64,000 nucleotides of DNA, from contig NZ_SDLR01000003.1 in the NCBI RefSeq assembly GCF_004522215.1, positions 744,001-808,000 on the forward strand. The letters run 5' to 3'. The notes under the pieces are model-generated. The model was not told the origin of the DNA. It worked only from the letters and a program-made list of their open reading frames with translations, and did no database searches. The DNA is from Ammoniphilus sp. YIM 78166 (GTDB lineage Bacteria; Bacillota; Bacilli; Aneurinibacillales; RAOX-1). This document shows, piece by piece, positions 8,070 to 16,141 of the stretch; the stretch's first letter is position 1, and the number at the start of each line of letters is the position of its first letter. The position numbers were made by a program, and so were the translations under genes.

Positions 8070-9344
8070 TTACCCGGTTTTCGAATCTGGCTTAGTTAAG
8101 GCGGCTTGACGCTCATTCCAGGTTAATGGTGGTTCTCCTGTACGGATTTCAACCATTTCGATGCAATCCTCGACCGGGCAGACAATGGAACAAAGGTTGC
8201 ATCCAACACAATCTTCTTCCCTCACTATAAGCCTGACTTTACCGGTCTCATCAGGCACACGCTCAATACATTGGTGTGACGTATCCTCGCAGGCAATATG
8301 GCATTTATTGCAGCTAATACAGGTATCATTATCGATTCTAGCTACAATCTTATAGTTGAGATTCAAATGACCCCAATCCGAATAGCGCTCAACCGTTTTT
8401 CCAACGATATCCCTTACAGATGCGATCCCCTTAGCATCTAAATAATGATTTAGCCCATCGATCATGTCTTCAACGATTCGGAAGCCGTGATGCATGGCTG
8501 CCGTGCATACCTGGACACCCGTGGCGCCAACTAATAAATATTCAACAGCATCCTTCCAAGTCGAGATTCCTCCGATTCCTGAGATAGGGATGCCTATAAG
8601 CGGATCCCTGGCACATTCAGCCACCATATTCAGTGCGATGGGCTTCACAGCAGGGCCGCAATATCCACCATGGGCACCCTTTCCGTCCACATGAGGAATG
8701 GTATTCCATGAATCTAAATCTACACCCATCAAACTATTGATCGTATTAATCATGGATACGGCGTCCGCTCCGCCTTGAGCTGCGGCCCGGGCGGTATAGC
8801 GAATATCTGTAATATTAGGTGTAAGCTTCACAATGACCGGCGTTTGGGCTACTTCTTTGACCCATTCAGTTTGCTGTCGAACTAAATCGGGCTGCTGTCC
8901 TACGGCTGAGCCCATTCCTCTTTCGGCCATTCCATGCGGACAGCCAAAGTTGAGCTCAAGACCATCAACTCCAACTGCTTCCACTTGCTTTACAATTTCA
9001 TGCCATTTCTTTTGACTTGGCTCTACCATTAACGAAGCGATAATCGTGTGGTTAGGAAATCTTTTTTTCGTTTCGTAGATTTCTTTAAGATTGACATCTA
9101 GTGGACGGTCTGTGATCAGCTCAATGTTATTAAATCCAGCTACACGTTGACCATTATAATGAAGGGCAGCAAAACGCGAGGTTACATTGATGATAGGTTC
9201 ACCTAATGTTTTCCAAACAGCTCCACCCCACCCCGCCTCAAAAGCTCTCATTACTTGATAGCCCGAGTTCGTAGGGGGAGCTGAGGCAAGCCAAAATGGA
9301 TTGGGAGATTCAATGCCGGCCAGGTTAATTCGTAAATCCGCCAT
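8070..9344 (-). CDS. preA: NAD-dependent dihydropyrimidine dehydrogenase, catalytic subunit PreA
   Basis: A 424-residue flavoprotein with a dihydroorotate-dehydrogenase-like TIM barrel (about 1-310) followed by a ferredoxin domain with two 4Fe-4S motifs (CISCNKCHIAC and CVGCNLCSIVC). The catalytic cysteine is at about 135 in NFGCPHGMAERGMG, as in known dihydropyrimidine dehydrogenases. It reduces uracil or thymine to the 5,6-dihydro form with electrons from PreT. It is the second gene of the operon, 26 bp after preT. The C-terminal tail after the clusters is short and ordinary. Confidence 0.95.
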   Translation of the reverse strand: MADLRINLAGIESPNPFWLASAPPTNSGYQVMRAFEAGWGGAVWKTLGEPIINVTSRFAALHYNGQRVAGFNNIELITDRPLDVNLKEIYETKKRFPNHTIIASLMVEPSQKKWHEIVKQVEAVGVDGLELNFGCPHGMAERGMGSAVGQQPDLVRQQTEWVKEVAQTPVIVKLTPNITDIRYTARAAAQGGADAVSMINTINSLMGVDLDSWNTIPHVDGKGAHGGYCGPAVKPIALNMVAECARDPLIGIPISGIGGISTWKDAVEYLLVGATGVQVCTAAMHHGFRIVEDMIDGLNHYLDAKGIASVRDIVGKTVERYSDWGHLNLNYKIVARIDNDTCISCNKCHIACEDTSHQCIERVPDETGKVRLIVREEDCVGCNLCSIVCPVEDCIEMVEIRTGEPPLTWNERQAALTKPDSKTG

Positions 9345-9370
9345 GAAACAAGCCTCCTCTTTTCTAAATG

Positions 9371-10747
9371 TTAAGAAGCGATTTCCTCAGAATGAGCATC
9401 CGTCATGAGATCACGATCTACGGCTTGCGCAACTAATTTTCCTTGTTGAGCGGCTTCTACCACCATGGCTTCCCCTTGCCCTTTTCCAAAAATGCAATCT
9501 CCTGCAGCATATACTTTAGCTTGGGAGGTTTGGAAAGTATCTTGTTGGACCGAAATCACGCCATGGGAATGAGAGAGACCAAAGGCTTCTATTAATTCCA
9601 AATGTCGGGTTTGACCTATTGCCTTAACGACAGCATCGACTTCAAGTGTGAATTCTGAGCCAGGTATAGGTACAGGGGTCTGTCTCCCTGATGCATCCGG
9701 CTCACCTAACTCCATCCGAATGCACTCTAGCTTCTGAACCCGTCCTTCCCCTATGATGCGTTTGGGCGTAACAAGCCAACGGAATTCAATGCCGTCCTGC
9801 TTGGCGAATTCATATTCAAAAGGATAAGCGGACATCTCGTTCTCCGTCCGACGGTAAAGAATTTTGACGTTCTCGGCTCCCAAGCGCTTAGAACAGGTGG
9901 CTGCATCGATAGCTGTATTCCCTGCTCCGATCACAGCTACTCTAGAACCAATAAATCGGTCATCCAACTCCTTCGACTTTGTGTCTTGGATCAGTTCAAT
10001 CGCATCGTATACTCCTGTCAGCTCCTCCCCTTCTATGCCTAAGTCTGGCACGTTGCCCATACCAATCGCTAAAACCACCGCATCATATTCACCCATTAGC
10101 TCTTGCGGTTGAATATCTTTACCAATACAGGTACTCGTCCGGATCTCAACTCCCAGCCTTCGTACTTGGTCGACTTCCCAAAGAGCTATCGATTGCGGTA
10201 AGCGGAAAGACACAATACCATAGGTATTTAATCCTCCTGCAAGTTCTTTTGCTTCAAATATGGTCACCTTATATCCCTTGCGCGCCAATTCCCTAGCGGT
10301 GGACAGTCCTGCTGGACCGCTTCCAATGATAGCCACTTTTTTTCCGTTGTACTCCCCTGGCTTAAACAAGACTTCGTTATTCTCTATCGCCCAATCCGTC
10401 GCATAGCGTTGTAGCATCCCGATCATAATCGGTTTGGAGGCATCATTAAGTACGCATGCCCCCTCACAGAGCTGCTCTGTCGGACAAACTCTCGCGCAGC
10501 TTGCACCCACGGGGTTTGCATCCATAATGGTGGTCGCTGCTCCCTTCATATTTTCCTGAGCTATCCGCTTGATAAACTGAGGAATATTGATCCCTGTTGG
10601 ACAAGCCGTTATACAGGGAGCATCATAACAATACAAGCAACGATTAGACTCATCCATGGCATCCTTCTTTCGAAGCGGCGGAACGACTTCCGTAAAATGA
10701 GTAAGAAGACTCTCCACTGGAATGAAGGTGGTTTTCCTATCTTGCAT
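9371..10747 (-). CDS. preT: NAD-dependent dihydropyrimidine dehydrogenase, electron-input subunit PreT
   Basis: A 458-residue GltD-like FAD and NAD(P)H oxidoreductase that partners PreA. The N-terminal half carries the cysteine-rich Fe-S region (CLYCYDAPCITACPTGI, then CARVCPTEQLCEGAC); after it come the FAD Rossmann motif GSGPAGL near residue 127 and a second nucleotide-binding motif GAGNTAID. The length matches stand-alone PreT rather than glutamate synthase small subunits, and the PreA neighbour settles the function. First gene of the operon, with a good minus-strand promoter upstream. Confidence 0.93.
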   Translation of the reverse strand: MQDRKTTFIPVESLLTHFTEVVPPLRKKDAMDESNRCLYCYDAPCITACPTGINIPQFIKRIAQENMKGAATTIMDANPVGASCARVCPTEQLCEGACVLNDASKPIMIGMLQRYATDWAIENNEVLFKPGEYNGKKVAIIGSGPAGLSTARELARKGYKVTIFEAKELAGGLNTYGIVSFRLPQSIALWEVDQVRRLGVEIRTSTCIGKDIQPQELMGEYDAVVLAIGMGNVPDLGIEGEELTGVYDAIELIQDTKSKELDDRFIGSRVAVIGAGNTAIDAATCSKRLGAENVKILYRRTENEMSAYPFEYEFAKQDGIEFRWLVTPKRIIGEGRVQKLECIRMELGEPDASGRQTPVPIPGSEFTLEVDAVVKAIGQTRHLELIEAFGLSHSHGVISVQQDTFQTSQAKVYAAGDCIFGKGQGEAMVVEAAQQGKLVAQAVDRDLMTDAHSEEIAS

Positions 10748-10813
10748 ACACCCATACCTCCTCGTCTTCGTAAAGTGTTATTTTTATGAATTAAGTGATA
10801 ATTAACTATATTC

Positions 10814-10842
10814 AGTTTATGTTATCAATGTTATAATGTCAA
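10814..10842 (-). promoter_or_regulatory. SigA-type promoter of the preT-preA-hydA-pydC operon
   Basis: On the minus strand a perfect TTGACA -35 box (10837-10842) and a TAAACT -10 box (10814-10819) are spaced by 17 bp. It overlaps the 38-bp imperfect palindrome. Confidence 0.65.
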
Positions 10843-10856
10843 CATATTAATAACAT
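10819..10856. promoter_or_regulatory. 38-bp imperfect palindrome overlapping divergent promoters
   Basis: The stretch begins ATGTTATCAATG and ends with TATTAATAACAT, so the outer 12 bases are nearly complementary. It covers the -35 box and spacer of the preT promoter and the -35 region of the divergent promoter. It contains TATCAAT, also found in the inverted repeat before the NCS1 permease. A local operator is the likely role. Confidence 0.5.
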
Positions 10857-10864
10857 GCTATAAT
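10836..10864 (+). promoter_or_regulatory. Divergent promoter for the coiled-coil HTH gene
   Basis: A perfect TATAAT (10859-10864) lies 17 bp after a weak ATGTCA -35 box; a start codon with a strong ribosome binding site follows about 107 bp downstream. Confidence 0.45.
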
Positions 10865-10971
10865 ATTTACTCCGTTAGTTGAGAAAAATCAGTTTTGTTT
10901 CTTTTCAATTTGAGATATCATGAAACCAAGGGCAATTGGTCTACTCTACAAATAGAGAGGAGGTACTAGCC

Positions 10972-11529
10972 TTGTCCCCAAACCAAATGGAAGAAATTTC
11001 TCTTCTCCGCAACGACATAGAAGGCCAAATCGAAATACTCGAAAAACGTATCCTGGATGATCAGCTTACTCTCCAATCTTTAAAGCTACGGTTAAAAGAA
11101 TTGATTATTCAGGAAAAAGAACGCGCTTGTTACCTTTCATCCAGTGAAATATTAGATTTAATCTATGAACATACAGGTAAAGAAAGTAATATGTCCACCA
11201 TTAAACGGTGGTCCGATCAGGGGTTTCTCGGCGAGGCGATTGACGAGCGAGAAGTCTTTTGGGCACTTAAAACGAAACAAGGAAAAAAGCGCTTCTTGTA
11301 TCCCAAGAAGCAGGTGTACCAGTTTCTATATGATAAAAAATGGATCCGGCCTCGATTTGATGTACTGGATCGCGTGAAAATCTGCAAGCCTGGAACACCC
11401 TACCACGAAGAGGCTGCCGTGGTTGTAACGAGCCGATTAGAATTAGACGAGTTTCTGTATACGCTTCAAACAGAGAACGATTTCCTAGTTCTTCAGGACA
11501 TAACAGAATCTTGCCTAAGCTTGATATAG
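10972..11529 (+). CDS. Coiled-coil protein with helix-turn-helix domain; candidate local regulator
   Basis: 185 residues. I choose the TTG at 10972 because GAGGAGGT sits 8 bases upstream; a longer in-frame version begins inside the leader. Residues about 3-50 form a charged heptad-like coiled coil (NDIEGQIEILEKRI...LKLRLKELIIQEKE). Residues about 58-120 look like a MerR/excisionase-type HTH: LSSSEILDLIY, then STIKRWSDQGFL and a YPKKQVYQFL strand-helix. The C-terminal 60 residues are unassigned. It is transcribed away from preT and shares its palindromic promoter region, so it may regulate the pyrimidine locus or itself. The partner reading frame follows after 22 bp. Confidence 0.6.
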   Translation: MSPNQMEEISLLRNDIEGQIEILEKRILDDQLTLQSLKLRLKELIIQEKERACYLSSSEILDLIYEHTGKESNMSTIKRWSDQGFLGEAIDEREVFWALKTKQGKKRFLYPKKQVYQFLYDKKWIRPRFDVLDRVKICKPGTPYHEEAAVVVTSRLELDEFLYTLQTENDFLVLQDITESCLSLI

Positions 11530-11551
11530 AGAAAGAACAGGAGTGGATGAG

Positions 11552-11944
11552 ATGAGGGTATCTTTAACGCTAGACAATACATTGGATAATCAGCATGTTT
11601 CTCGCCGAATTAAAGAATCCAACCGAGAAAAGAACAATGATATAGCCGTCTCTTTTTCAAACGATCTAAAGAAAATCGTATTAGAGGGAGAATCCATCTA
11701 TGTACCAGATGCCCATGTTTTAGAACGTGAAGACATCCGAGTATCAGGTGAAGTGAAATGCCATGAGGATGGCTGTGAAATTACTGCAAAAGAAAAAGGC
11801 AAAACCGTTAATCTTCACTTGGACTCTCACTTGGTCGAGGAATTAGATCAAATCCGAAAGCACGTCTCAAGTAGAACCCAACATGATCTACTGCTCGAGA
11901 TTTTTATCCGTGGTATCAAAGACATAAAATCTGAAAGAGAGTAA
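11552..11944 (+). CDS. Small protein with possible ribbon-helix-helix C-terminus
   Basis: 130 residues from the ATG at 11552 (AGGAG 9 bases upstream); a GTG three codons earlier overlaps the ribosome binding site. No family is recognised. The N-terminal two thirds are charged and lysine/glutamate rich. The last 45 residues (VNLHLDSHLVEELDQIRKHV...DLLLEIFIRGIKDI) look like a short beta strand followed by two helices, the layout of Arc/CopG ribbon-helix-helix proteins. It is co-transcribed with the upstream HTH gene and followed by a terminator, giving a two-gene unit of probable DNA-binding proteins. Confidence 0.55.
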   Translation: MRVSLTLDNTLDNQHVSRRIKESNREKNNDIAVSFSNDLKKIVLEGESIYVPDAHVLEREDIRVSGEVKCHEDGCEITAKEKGKTVNLHLDSHLVEELDQIRKHVSSRTQHDLLLEIFIRGIKDIKSERE

Positions 11945-11951
11945 TTAAATT

Positions 11952-11991
11952 AAGGCGATCCTCCCGGGCATTCCAGGGTGATCGCCTTTTT
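11952..11991 (+). terminator. Terminator of the HTH/RHH pair
   Basis: AAGGCGATC pairs with GATCGCCTT, with an inner CCT/AGG extension, followed by TTTTTT. Confidence 0.9.
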
Positions 11992-12006
11992 TGTTCAGCA
12001 ACATTC

Positions 12007-12189
12007 TTAAGTTGGAATATATCCACTATCCCCTAATTTCTTCAACCATGTCTTGATTGTTCGACGGTGCCGTCCAAAATGGTCGACCATCTCATCCATG
12101 GAGGGTACAACAAACTTTCTTTCCTCTAAATACCGCCAGAGTATATATTCGCTCATACCTAGTTTTATTATAATTTCATGCGGATACAT
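12007..12189 (-). CDS. Small helix-turn-helix protein
   Basis: 60 residues, ATG start behind GGAAAGGG. The sequence reads as a winged or simple HTH: a first helix pair (LGMSEYILWRYLEERK) and then PSMDEMVDHFGRHRRTIKTWLKKLGDSGYI, where FGRHRRTIKTWLKKL is a typical recognition-helix region. It resembles replication- or phage-type HTH peptides but no name can be given. It sits between the convergent RHH gene and the uvrX-like gene, and could be transcribed with the latter. Confidence 0.6.
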   Translation of the reverse strand: MYPHEIIIKLGMSEYILWRYLEERKFVVPSMDEMVDHFGRHRRTIKTWLKKLGDSGYIPT

Positions 12190-12295
12190 GATCCCTTTCC
12201 TTTCTTTGCTCCTACGTCTTTGTTTCCCCTAAATTTTAACATGGAAAAACCTTTCTCTAATCTTTTTAGAAAATTTAAACTTGCGACAATTATAA

Positions 12296-13561
12296 CTACC
12301 CATAATGCCCGCCAATCTTCGCGCTCCGTTCAAGCGCAATGCCTCCTTCTAATAAACTTGAGGCTTTTATAATCGATGTGGATCCGAACACATCTCGGAT
12401 CTCATCTATAGCAAAGGCTAAGCTCCTCTTTTTTTCCTTGGTTTTATAGTTGAACATATCCAATTGCATTTCCTGATCAGGACTGAGATTAGATAGGCTA
12501 ACATAAACATTGCGAATTTCTGTGCCAGGTATGTGATGCGTATTGAATAGGCGAATACACACATCATAAACCTCGTCTTCTAGGTTAGTCGGCGTATCAA
12601 TCGACTGAGATCGGGAGAAGCCTCCCATAATCTCGCGGGAATAGCCAATGCCTAACGAGATGGTTCGGCCCGCCATCCGATCTTTCCTTGCTCGACTCGT
12701 AACCTCATCACATAATTCGCGAATGACAATTTTAATTTCGGAAGGCTTCGTGTAGTCACGGAGCAGGGTAATGCCGTTTCCGTAGCTTTTATGGGTTTGA
12801 TTGTAGTTCGGTTGAACTCGAGAAAAGTCTATTCCCCAGGCATGGTTAAACAGCTGTACGCCCATGATTCCAAAACGCTTCTCCAATAAAGAAACTTCAA
12901 ATCCCGCGAGTTGACCTACGTTGCGGATTCCCATTCGGTTTAAATTTCGTTCCATCCTTGATCCGATGCCCCACATGTCTTTAAGAGGATGAGGCCATAA
13001 CCGCTCAGGCAGGTCTTTGTAAGTCCATTCCGCGATGCCCTCAGGGGCCTTCTTGGCATCAAGATCTAAGCAAACCTTAGCCATGAGCATGTTCGGTCCT
13101 ATTCCAATCGCAACAGGAATCCTTAATTCCTCCCAGATGGTTTGCTTTATTTTCCGTGCTACGAACCACTTATCTCCAAACAGCTTTTCTGTTCCGGTTA
13201 TATCAATCCAAGCTTCGTCCACAGAGTATTGCAAGATACTATCAAAAGGAGCAAAACGCCCCAATATTTTGGTTAATTCTAGACTTACTTCGAGGTACTT
13301 GGACATTTGTGCTTTGACTACCTGAATTCGTGGATCACGGGGCAGCTCAAAGTACCTGGAAACATTTTTTACGCCAAAATCCCTTTTCAGTGCAGCAGAA
13401 GCAGCCAGCACAATGGAACCGCTCCGCTCTGGATCTCCTACCACAGCCAAGTAAGCTGTGAGAGGATCAAGTCCGAGCAAGGAGCAATGGGCAGAAGCGT
13501 AGAAGCTCTTGGCATCTAGCATCAGAATGGAACGATGGGGCATTTGGCTATAATCAAACAT
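12296..13561 (-). CDS. uvrX: Y-family DNA polymerase, UvrX/UmuC type
   Basis: 421 residues. An error-prone translesion polymerase of the UmuC/UvrX group (SP-beta UvrX and YqjW relatives). The catalytic acidic residues are present: Asp16 in SILMLDAKSFYAS and Asp115-Glu116 in QYSVDEAWID. Palm, fingers and thumb continue to the little-finger region near residue 240-350; unlike short DinB it opens with the MFDYS leader and has SAHCSLLG at the fingers, both UvrX-like. An ATG behind GAGGTG is the start. A LexA-type box lies about 22 bp upstream, so induction by DNA damage is expected. The upstream small WYL-like gene has its own LexA box. Confidence 0.9.
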   Translation of the reverse strand: MFDYSQMPHRSILMLDAKSFYASAHCSLLGLDPLTAYLAVVGDPERSGSIVLAASAALKRDFGVKNVSRYFELPRDPRIQVVKAQMSKYLEVSLELTKILGRFAPFDSILQYSVDEAWIDITGTEKLFGDKWFVARKIKQTIWEELRIPVAIGIGPNMLMAKVCLDLDAKKAPEGIAEWTYKDLPERLWPHPLKDMWGIGSRMERNLNRMGIRNVGQLAGFEVSLLEKRFGIMGVQLFNHAWGIDFSRVQPNYNQTHKSYGNGITLLRDYTKPSEIKIVIRELCDEVTSRARKDRMAGRTISLGIGYSREIMGGFSRSQSIDTPTNLEDEVYDVCIRLFNTHHIPGTEIRNVYVSLSNLSPDQEMQLDMFNYKTKEKKRSLAFAIDEIRDVFGSTSIIKASSLLEGGIALERSAKIGGHYG

Positions 13562-13583
13562 GCGCTCACCTCACAAACAAACA

Positions 13584-13597
13584 GAAACGTACGTTCT
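13584..13597 (-). promoter_or_regulatory. LexA (DinR) box upstream of uvrX
   Basis: Minus-strand AGAACGTACGTTTC matches the Bacillus consensus CGAACRNRYGTTYC at 13 of 14 positions, about 22 bp before the uvrX start. Confidence 0.75.
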
Positions 13598-13620
13598 GTT
13601 CAGGTTTAAAAAAATAATCC

Positions 13621-13818
13621 TTACTGGACAGGAAGGACCGCTAAAATGTGATCTACTGAAAAACAACGAGGCGCTCGTCGATGCAAGCAATAAGCTTTAA
13701 CTTTCGTCCCCTCAATGGTATAGGGTTGAATAACGCGCTTAGAAATACGTCCGCGCCCATCCATATAAATCATCTCCACCCGTTGACCCGTAGACACATA
13801 ACGATGCAACTCAGTCAT
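13621..13818 (-). CDS. Small WYL-domain-like protein, LexA-controlled
   Basis: 65 residues from the ATG at 13818; a GTG one codon earlier is equally near the AAGGAGGGAG site. A much longer reading frame to 13962 is rejected because a LexA box and this ribosome binding site lie inside it. The core (QRVEMIYMDGRGRISKRVIQPYTIEG.., then AYCLHRRAPRCFSVDHI) follows the beta-strand pattern of WYL/SH3-like domains. In Bacillus, UvrX-type polymerases are paired with YolD-like small proteins with a similar C-terminal strand pattern, so this may be a functional counterpart; that link is inference. Confidence 0.6.
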   Translation of the reverse strand: MTELHRYVSTGQRVEMIYMDGRGRISKRVIQPYTIEGTKVKAYCLHRRAPRCFSVDHILAVLPVQ

Positions 13819-13840
13819 CACCGGCACTCTCCCTCCTTCA

Positions 13841-13854
13841 GGAACGTTTGTTCT
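13841..13854 (-). promoter_or_regulatory. LexA (DinR) box upstream of the WYL-like gene
   Basis: Minus-strand AGAACAAACGTTCC matches CGAACRNRYGTTYC at 13 of 14 positions and lies immediately before the AAGGAGG of the downstream small gene. Confidence 0.75.
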
Positions 13855-13951
13855 TATTTTATGTGAAAGGGAATCATTCATGCAAGATCCAAAAAATATC
13901 CAAAAAAAAAGAGCCACTCCCAATGAGTAACTCCAAAGCTGTCGCCGATGG

Positions 13952-14140
13952 CTAATCAACATACATCAGTAAGGCTACAAAGCTCACGATAGCAATAAGA
14001 ATCGATACAGTCCCTTGAACATAGTGTTTTTGAAAAAGACGCAAAACGCCAAAGCTAAAAAACGATCCCACAAGAAGCAGCATAATAGCACCAAGTGTGA
14101 AAAGTGGAATAGTTAAACTGTTTAATTTGGCAATACCCAT
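13952..14140 (-). CDS. Small two-helix membrane protein
   Basis: 62 residues with an ATG behind AAGGAGG. Two hydrophobic segments (about residues 11-33 and 42-60) are joined by a short basic loop, LRLFQKHY. The layout recalls the DUF2759-type small membrane proteins of Bacillales but I cannot confirm this. It follows the 5'-nucleotidase gene after a terminator and is read in the same direction. Confidence 0.6.
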   Translation of the reverse strand: MGIAKLNSLTIPLFTLGAIMLLLVGSFFSFGVLRLFQKHYVQGTVSILIAIVSFVALLMYVD

Positions 14141-14244
14141 AGTAAAAATGCCTCCTTACAGGAAACTCTCAATTTCGCTGATATCATATCATACCTTTGG
14201 ACAAGAATCCATCTTTTTGACTCGCCAATTCCTCCATACGATGG

Positions 14245-14276
14245 AAAAAGGCTATTCCCCTTATGAGAATAGCCTC
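14245..14276 (-). terminator. Terminator of the 5'-nucleotidase gene
   Basis: AGGCTATTC pairs with GAATAGCCT; on the minus strand the stem is followed by TTTTT. Confidence 0.85.
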
Positions 14277-14286
14277 GTTCTTTAAG

Positions 14287-16014
14287 TTAAGGCAGAAGAA
14301 TTTTCTGCCCTGGGAAGATCAAATGTGGGTTGCGCAGTTTATTTAACTCTTGAAGCTTTTTCCACACCGTGCCATGGGACTGGGCGATCTTAGACAAGGT
14401 ATCGCCTTTTTTGACCACGTACCAAGCAGGCTGCGACTTGACTACCTCAGATACCGCAGGTTGCTGGACAGGTTGAGACTCATGTCCCTTAATGGCTTCA
14501 ACCGTCACTCGACTTTCTATAATTGGAATTGCCTGTTGATTTTGCAGGTAATCAATTACAATCTCATCCAAGGTCGGGTAATGATTCAAAACTGGCTTTT
14601 GGGCAAACATTTTGTAGTCATCTCCACCAGCAGCAAGGAAATCATTCGTGGCGAGGATATACTCCTGGTTAGCGTTAAGGGGTTTCCCCGCGACGAATAC
14701 CGAATGAATACGTTGCCCTTCTGGTTGATCCGGATCAATTTTAAAAGTTAATCCAGCTACATGCGGAAAGGCTCCTTTAGGTTCTGGATATTGGCCAGCC
14801 CCATGCTCTAGGGCTGCTTGAAGTTCGGATCCTGTGACCTTAATCGTAACCACATAGTTCCCAAACGGCAACACGGTAATAATGTTCCCTTTTGTGACGG
14901 TGCCTTGTTCAATAGAAGCTCGAATGCCTCCACCATTGGTCAGAGCAACATCAGCCTCGGTGGATTTTAGCATAGCGCTAGAAATCAAATTGCCGAGGTT
15001 TGTTTCACCAGCGCGTACCTTCTCCCTCTCCCCTTCTAGTTTCACGGCAGCTGTTCCGATCACTTCTTCAAGGACCTGGGCTTGGCTAGATTTAATGTCT
15101 TCAATAATCTTGGTGATCTCGGGATCCGGGATTACATCCTTCGCATCCTCTTTAGAGATAATCGAAGCTTTTTTTTCAGTGAGGGTTCCTTTGTCAAATG
15201 TAAGGTTCACCACACCAAGATTTTTGCTATATTCGCCTGCTTGAGTAATCAATGTTTCTCCTATCATCAAATCCGTGAAAACTTGATGGCTATGTCCATC
15301 AATAATCACATCAATGCCTTTTACCTGTTCGGCAACAAGACGGCTGGTGTGCTGACTAGATTCATCCATGCCAAGATGGGCAAGCCCTATAATCACATTC
15401 ACTCGTTCTTGTTCGAGTTGCTCGACCATCTTCTTAGAATGGGCTACAGGATCTAAAAACTGTACGGTTTTAACATTCTTGGGATGAGTTTTATACGCTG
15501 TCTCGGGAGTTGCAATACCAAAGATCCCGATTTTTATCCCGTCCAGCTCTTTGATCACGTAGGAGTCAAGGACAGGTTTGCCATCAGCTCTATTGACTAC
15601 ATTGCCACCCATGACCGGAAAGTTTAGTTTTCCTTTAATCTCCAGTAGTCTATCCATTCCATAATTGAAATCATGGTTTCCAGCAGTCATGGCATCATAT
15701 CCGATTTCATTCATAACGGGAATAATGCTTTCTCCCTGAACCAATGTGGTAATAGTTTGACCATGGAATGTATCTCCGGCGTCCAGTACGAGCGTATTGG
15801 GGTTCTCCGCTCGATGCTGCTTAACCAATGCAGCAATTTTGGCGTATCCCATTCCTGCAGAAGAGCTTTCTTCGAAGCGGGAATGAATGTCATTGGTGTA
15901 AAGGATCGTTATACGTTTTCCTTCAGCCGCCTCCACCGTTCTCGCCCCTATACTTGGCAACCAGACCGATAAAGCCAAGAAAAGGGCCATAAAAATGGAC
16001 ATGCTTCTCCTCAT
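14287..16014 (-). CDS. Secreted 5'-nucleotidase/2',3'-cyclic phosphodiesterase with C-terminal LysM
   Basis: 575 residues. Residues 1-29 form a signal peptide ending at about VEAA. A calcineurin-like metallophosphatase domain follows, with NDIH at 41-44, GNHDF near 117 and GHSHQ near 240 as metal-binding motifs, then the UshA-type C-terminal substrate domain (TNGGGIR, LPFGN, GGDDY). The last 45 residues are a LysM module (YVVKKGDTLSKIAQ...IFPGQKI) that should anchor the enzyme to peptidoglycan. It probably releases nucleosides and phosphate from extracellular nucleotides. A ppnP gene lies upstream on the same strand, with its own terminator. Confidence 0.92.
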   Translation of the reverse strand: MRRSMSIFMALFLALSVWLPSIGARTVEAAEGKRITILYTNDIHSRFEESSSAGMGYAKIAALVKQHRAENPNTLVLDAGDTFHGQTITTLVQGESIIPVMNEIGYDAMTAGNHDFNYGMDRLLEIKGKLNFPVMGGNVVNRADGKPVLDSYVIKELDGIKIGIFGIATPETAYKTHPKNVKTVQFLDPVAHSKKMVEQLEQERVNVIIGLAHLGMDESSQHTSRLVAEQVKGIDVIIDGHSHQVFTDLMIGETLITQAGEYSKNLGVVNLTFDKGTLTEKKASIISKEDAKDVIPDPEITKIIEDIKSSQAQVLEEVIGTAAVKLEGEREKVRAGETNLGNLISSAMLKSTEADVALTNGGGIRASIEQGTVTKGNIITVLPFGNYVVTIKVTGSELQAALEHGAGQYPEPKGAFPHVAGLTFKIDPDQPEGQRIHSVFVAGKPLNANQEYILATNDFLAAGGDDYKMFAQKPVLNHYPTLDEIVIDYLQNQQAIPIIESRVTVEAIKGHESQPVQQPAVSEVVKSQPAWYVVKKGDTLSKIAQSHGTVWKKLQELNKLRNPHLIFPGQKILLP

Positions 16015-16104
16015 ACTTTTCCTCCTTATGTATTTACTTGAAAAATATACCTATGATTATATTAACCTATTAACTAGTTCGTTGTAAAAGTTTGATAGGT
16101 TAAA

Positions 16105-16139
16105 AAGAAGAGACTGCCCATTACAATGGACAGTCTTCA
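16105..16139 (-). terminator. Terminator of ppnP
   Basis: AGACTGCCCATT pairs with AATGGACAGTCT (one mismatch); minus-strand T-run follows. Confidence 0.8.
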
Positions 16140-16141
16140 TT

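Noticed and set aside
13621..13962. 113-residue start for the WYL-like gene
   Set aside because: A LexA box and the ribosome binding site of the short version lie inside the longer frame, so the extra N-terminus is leader sequence.
14350..14751. 133-residue plus-strand frame
   Set aside because: Antisense shadow inside the 5'-nucleotidase coding region.
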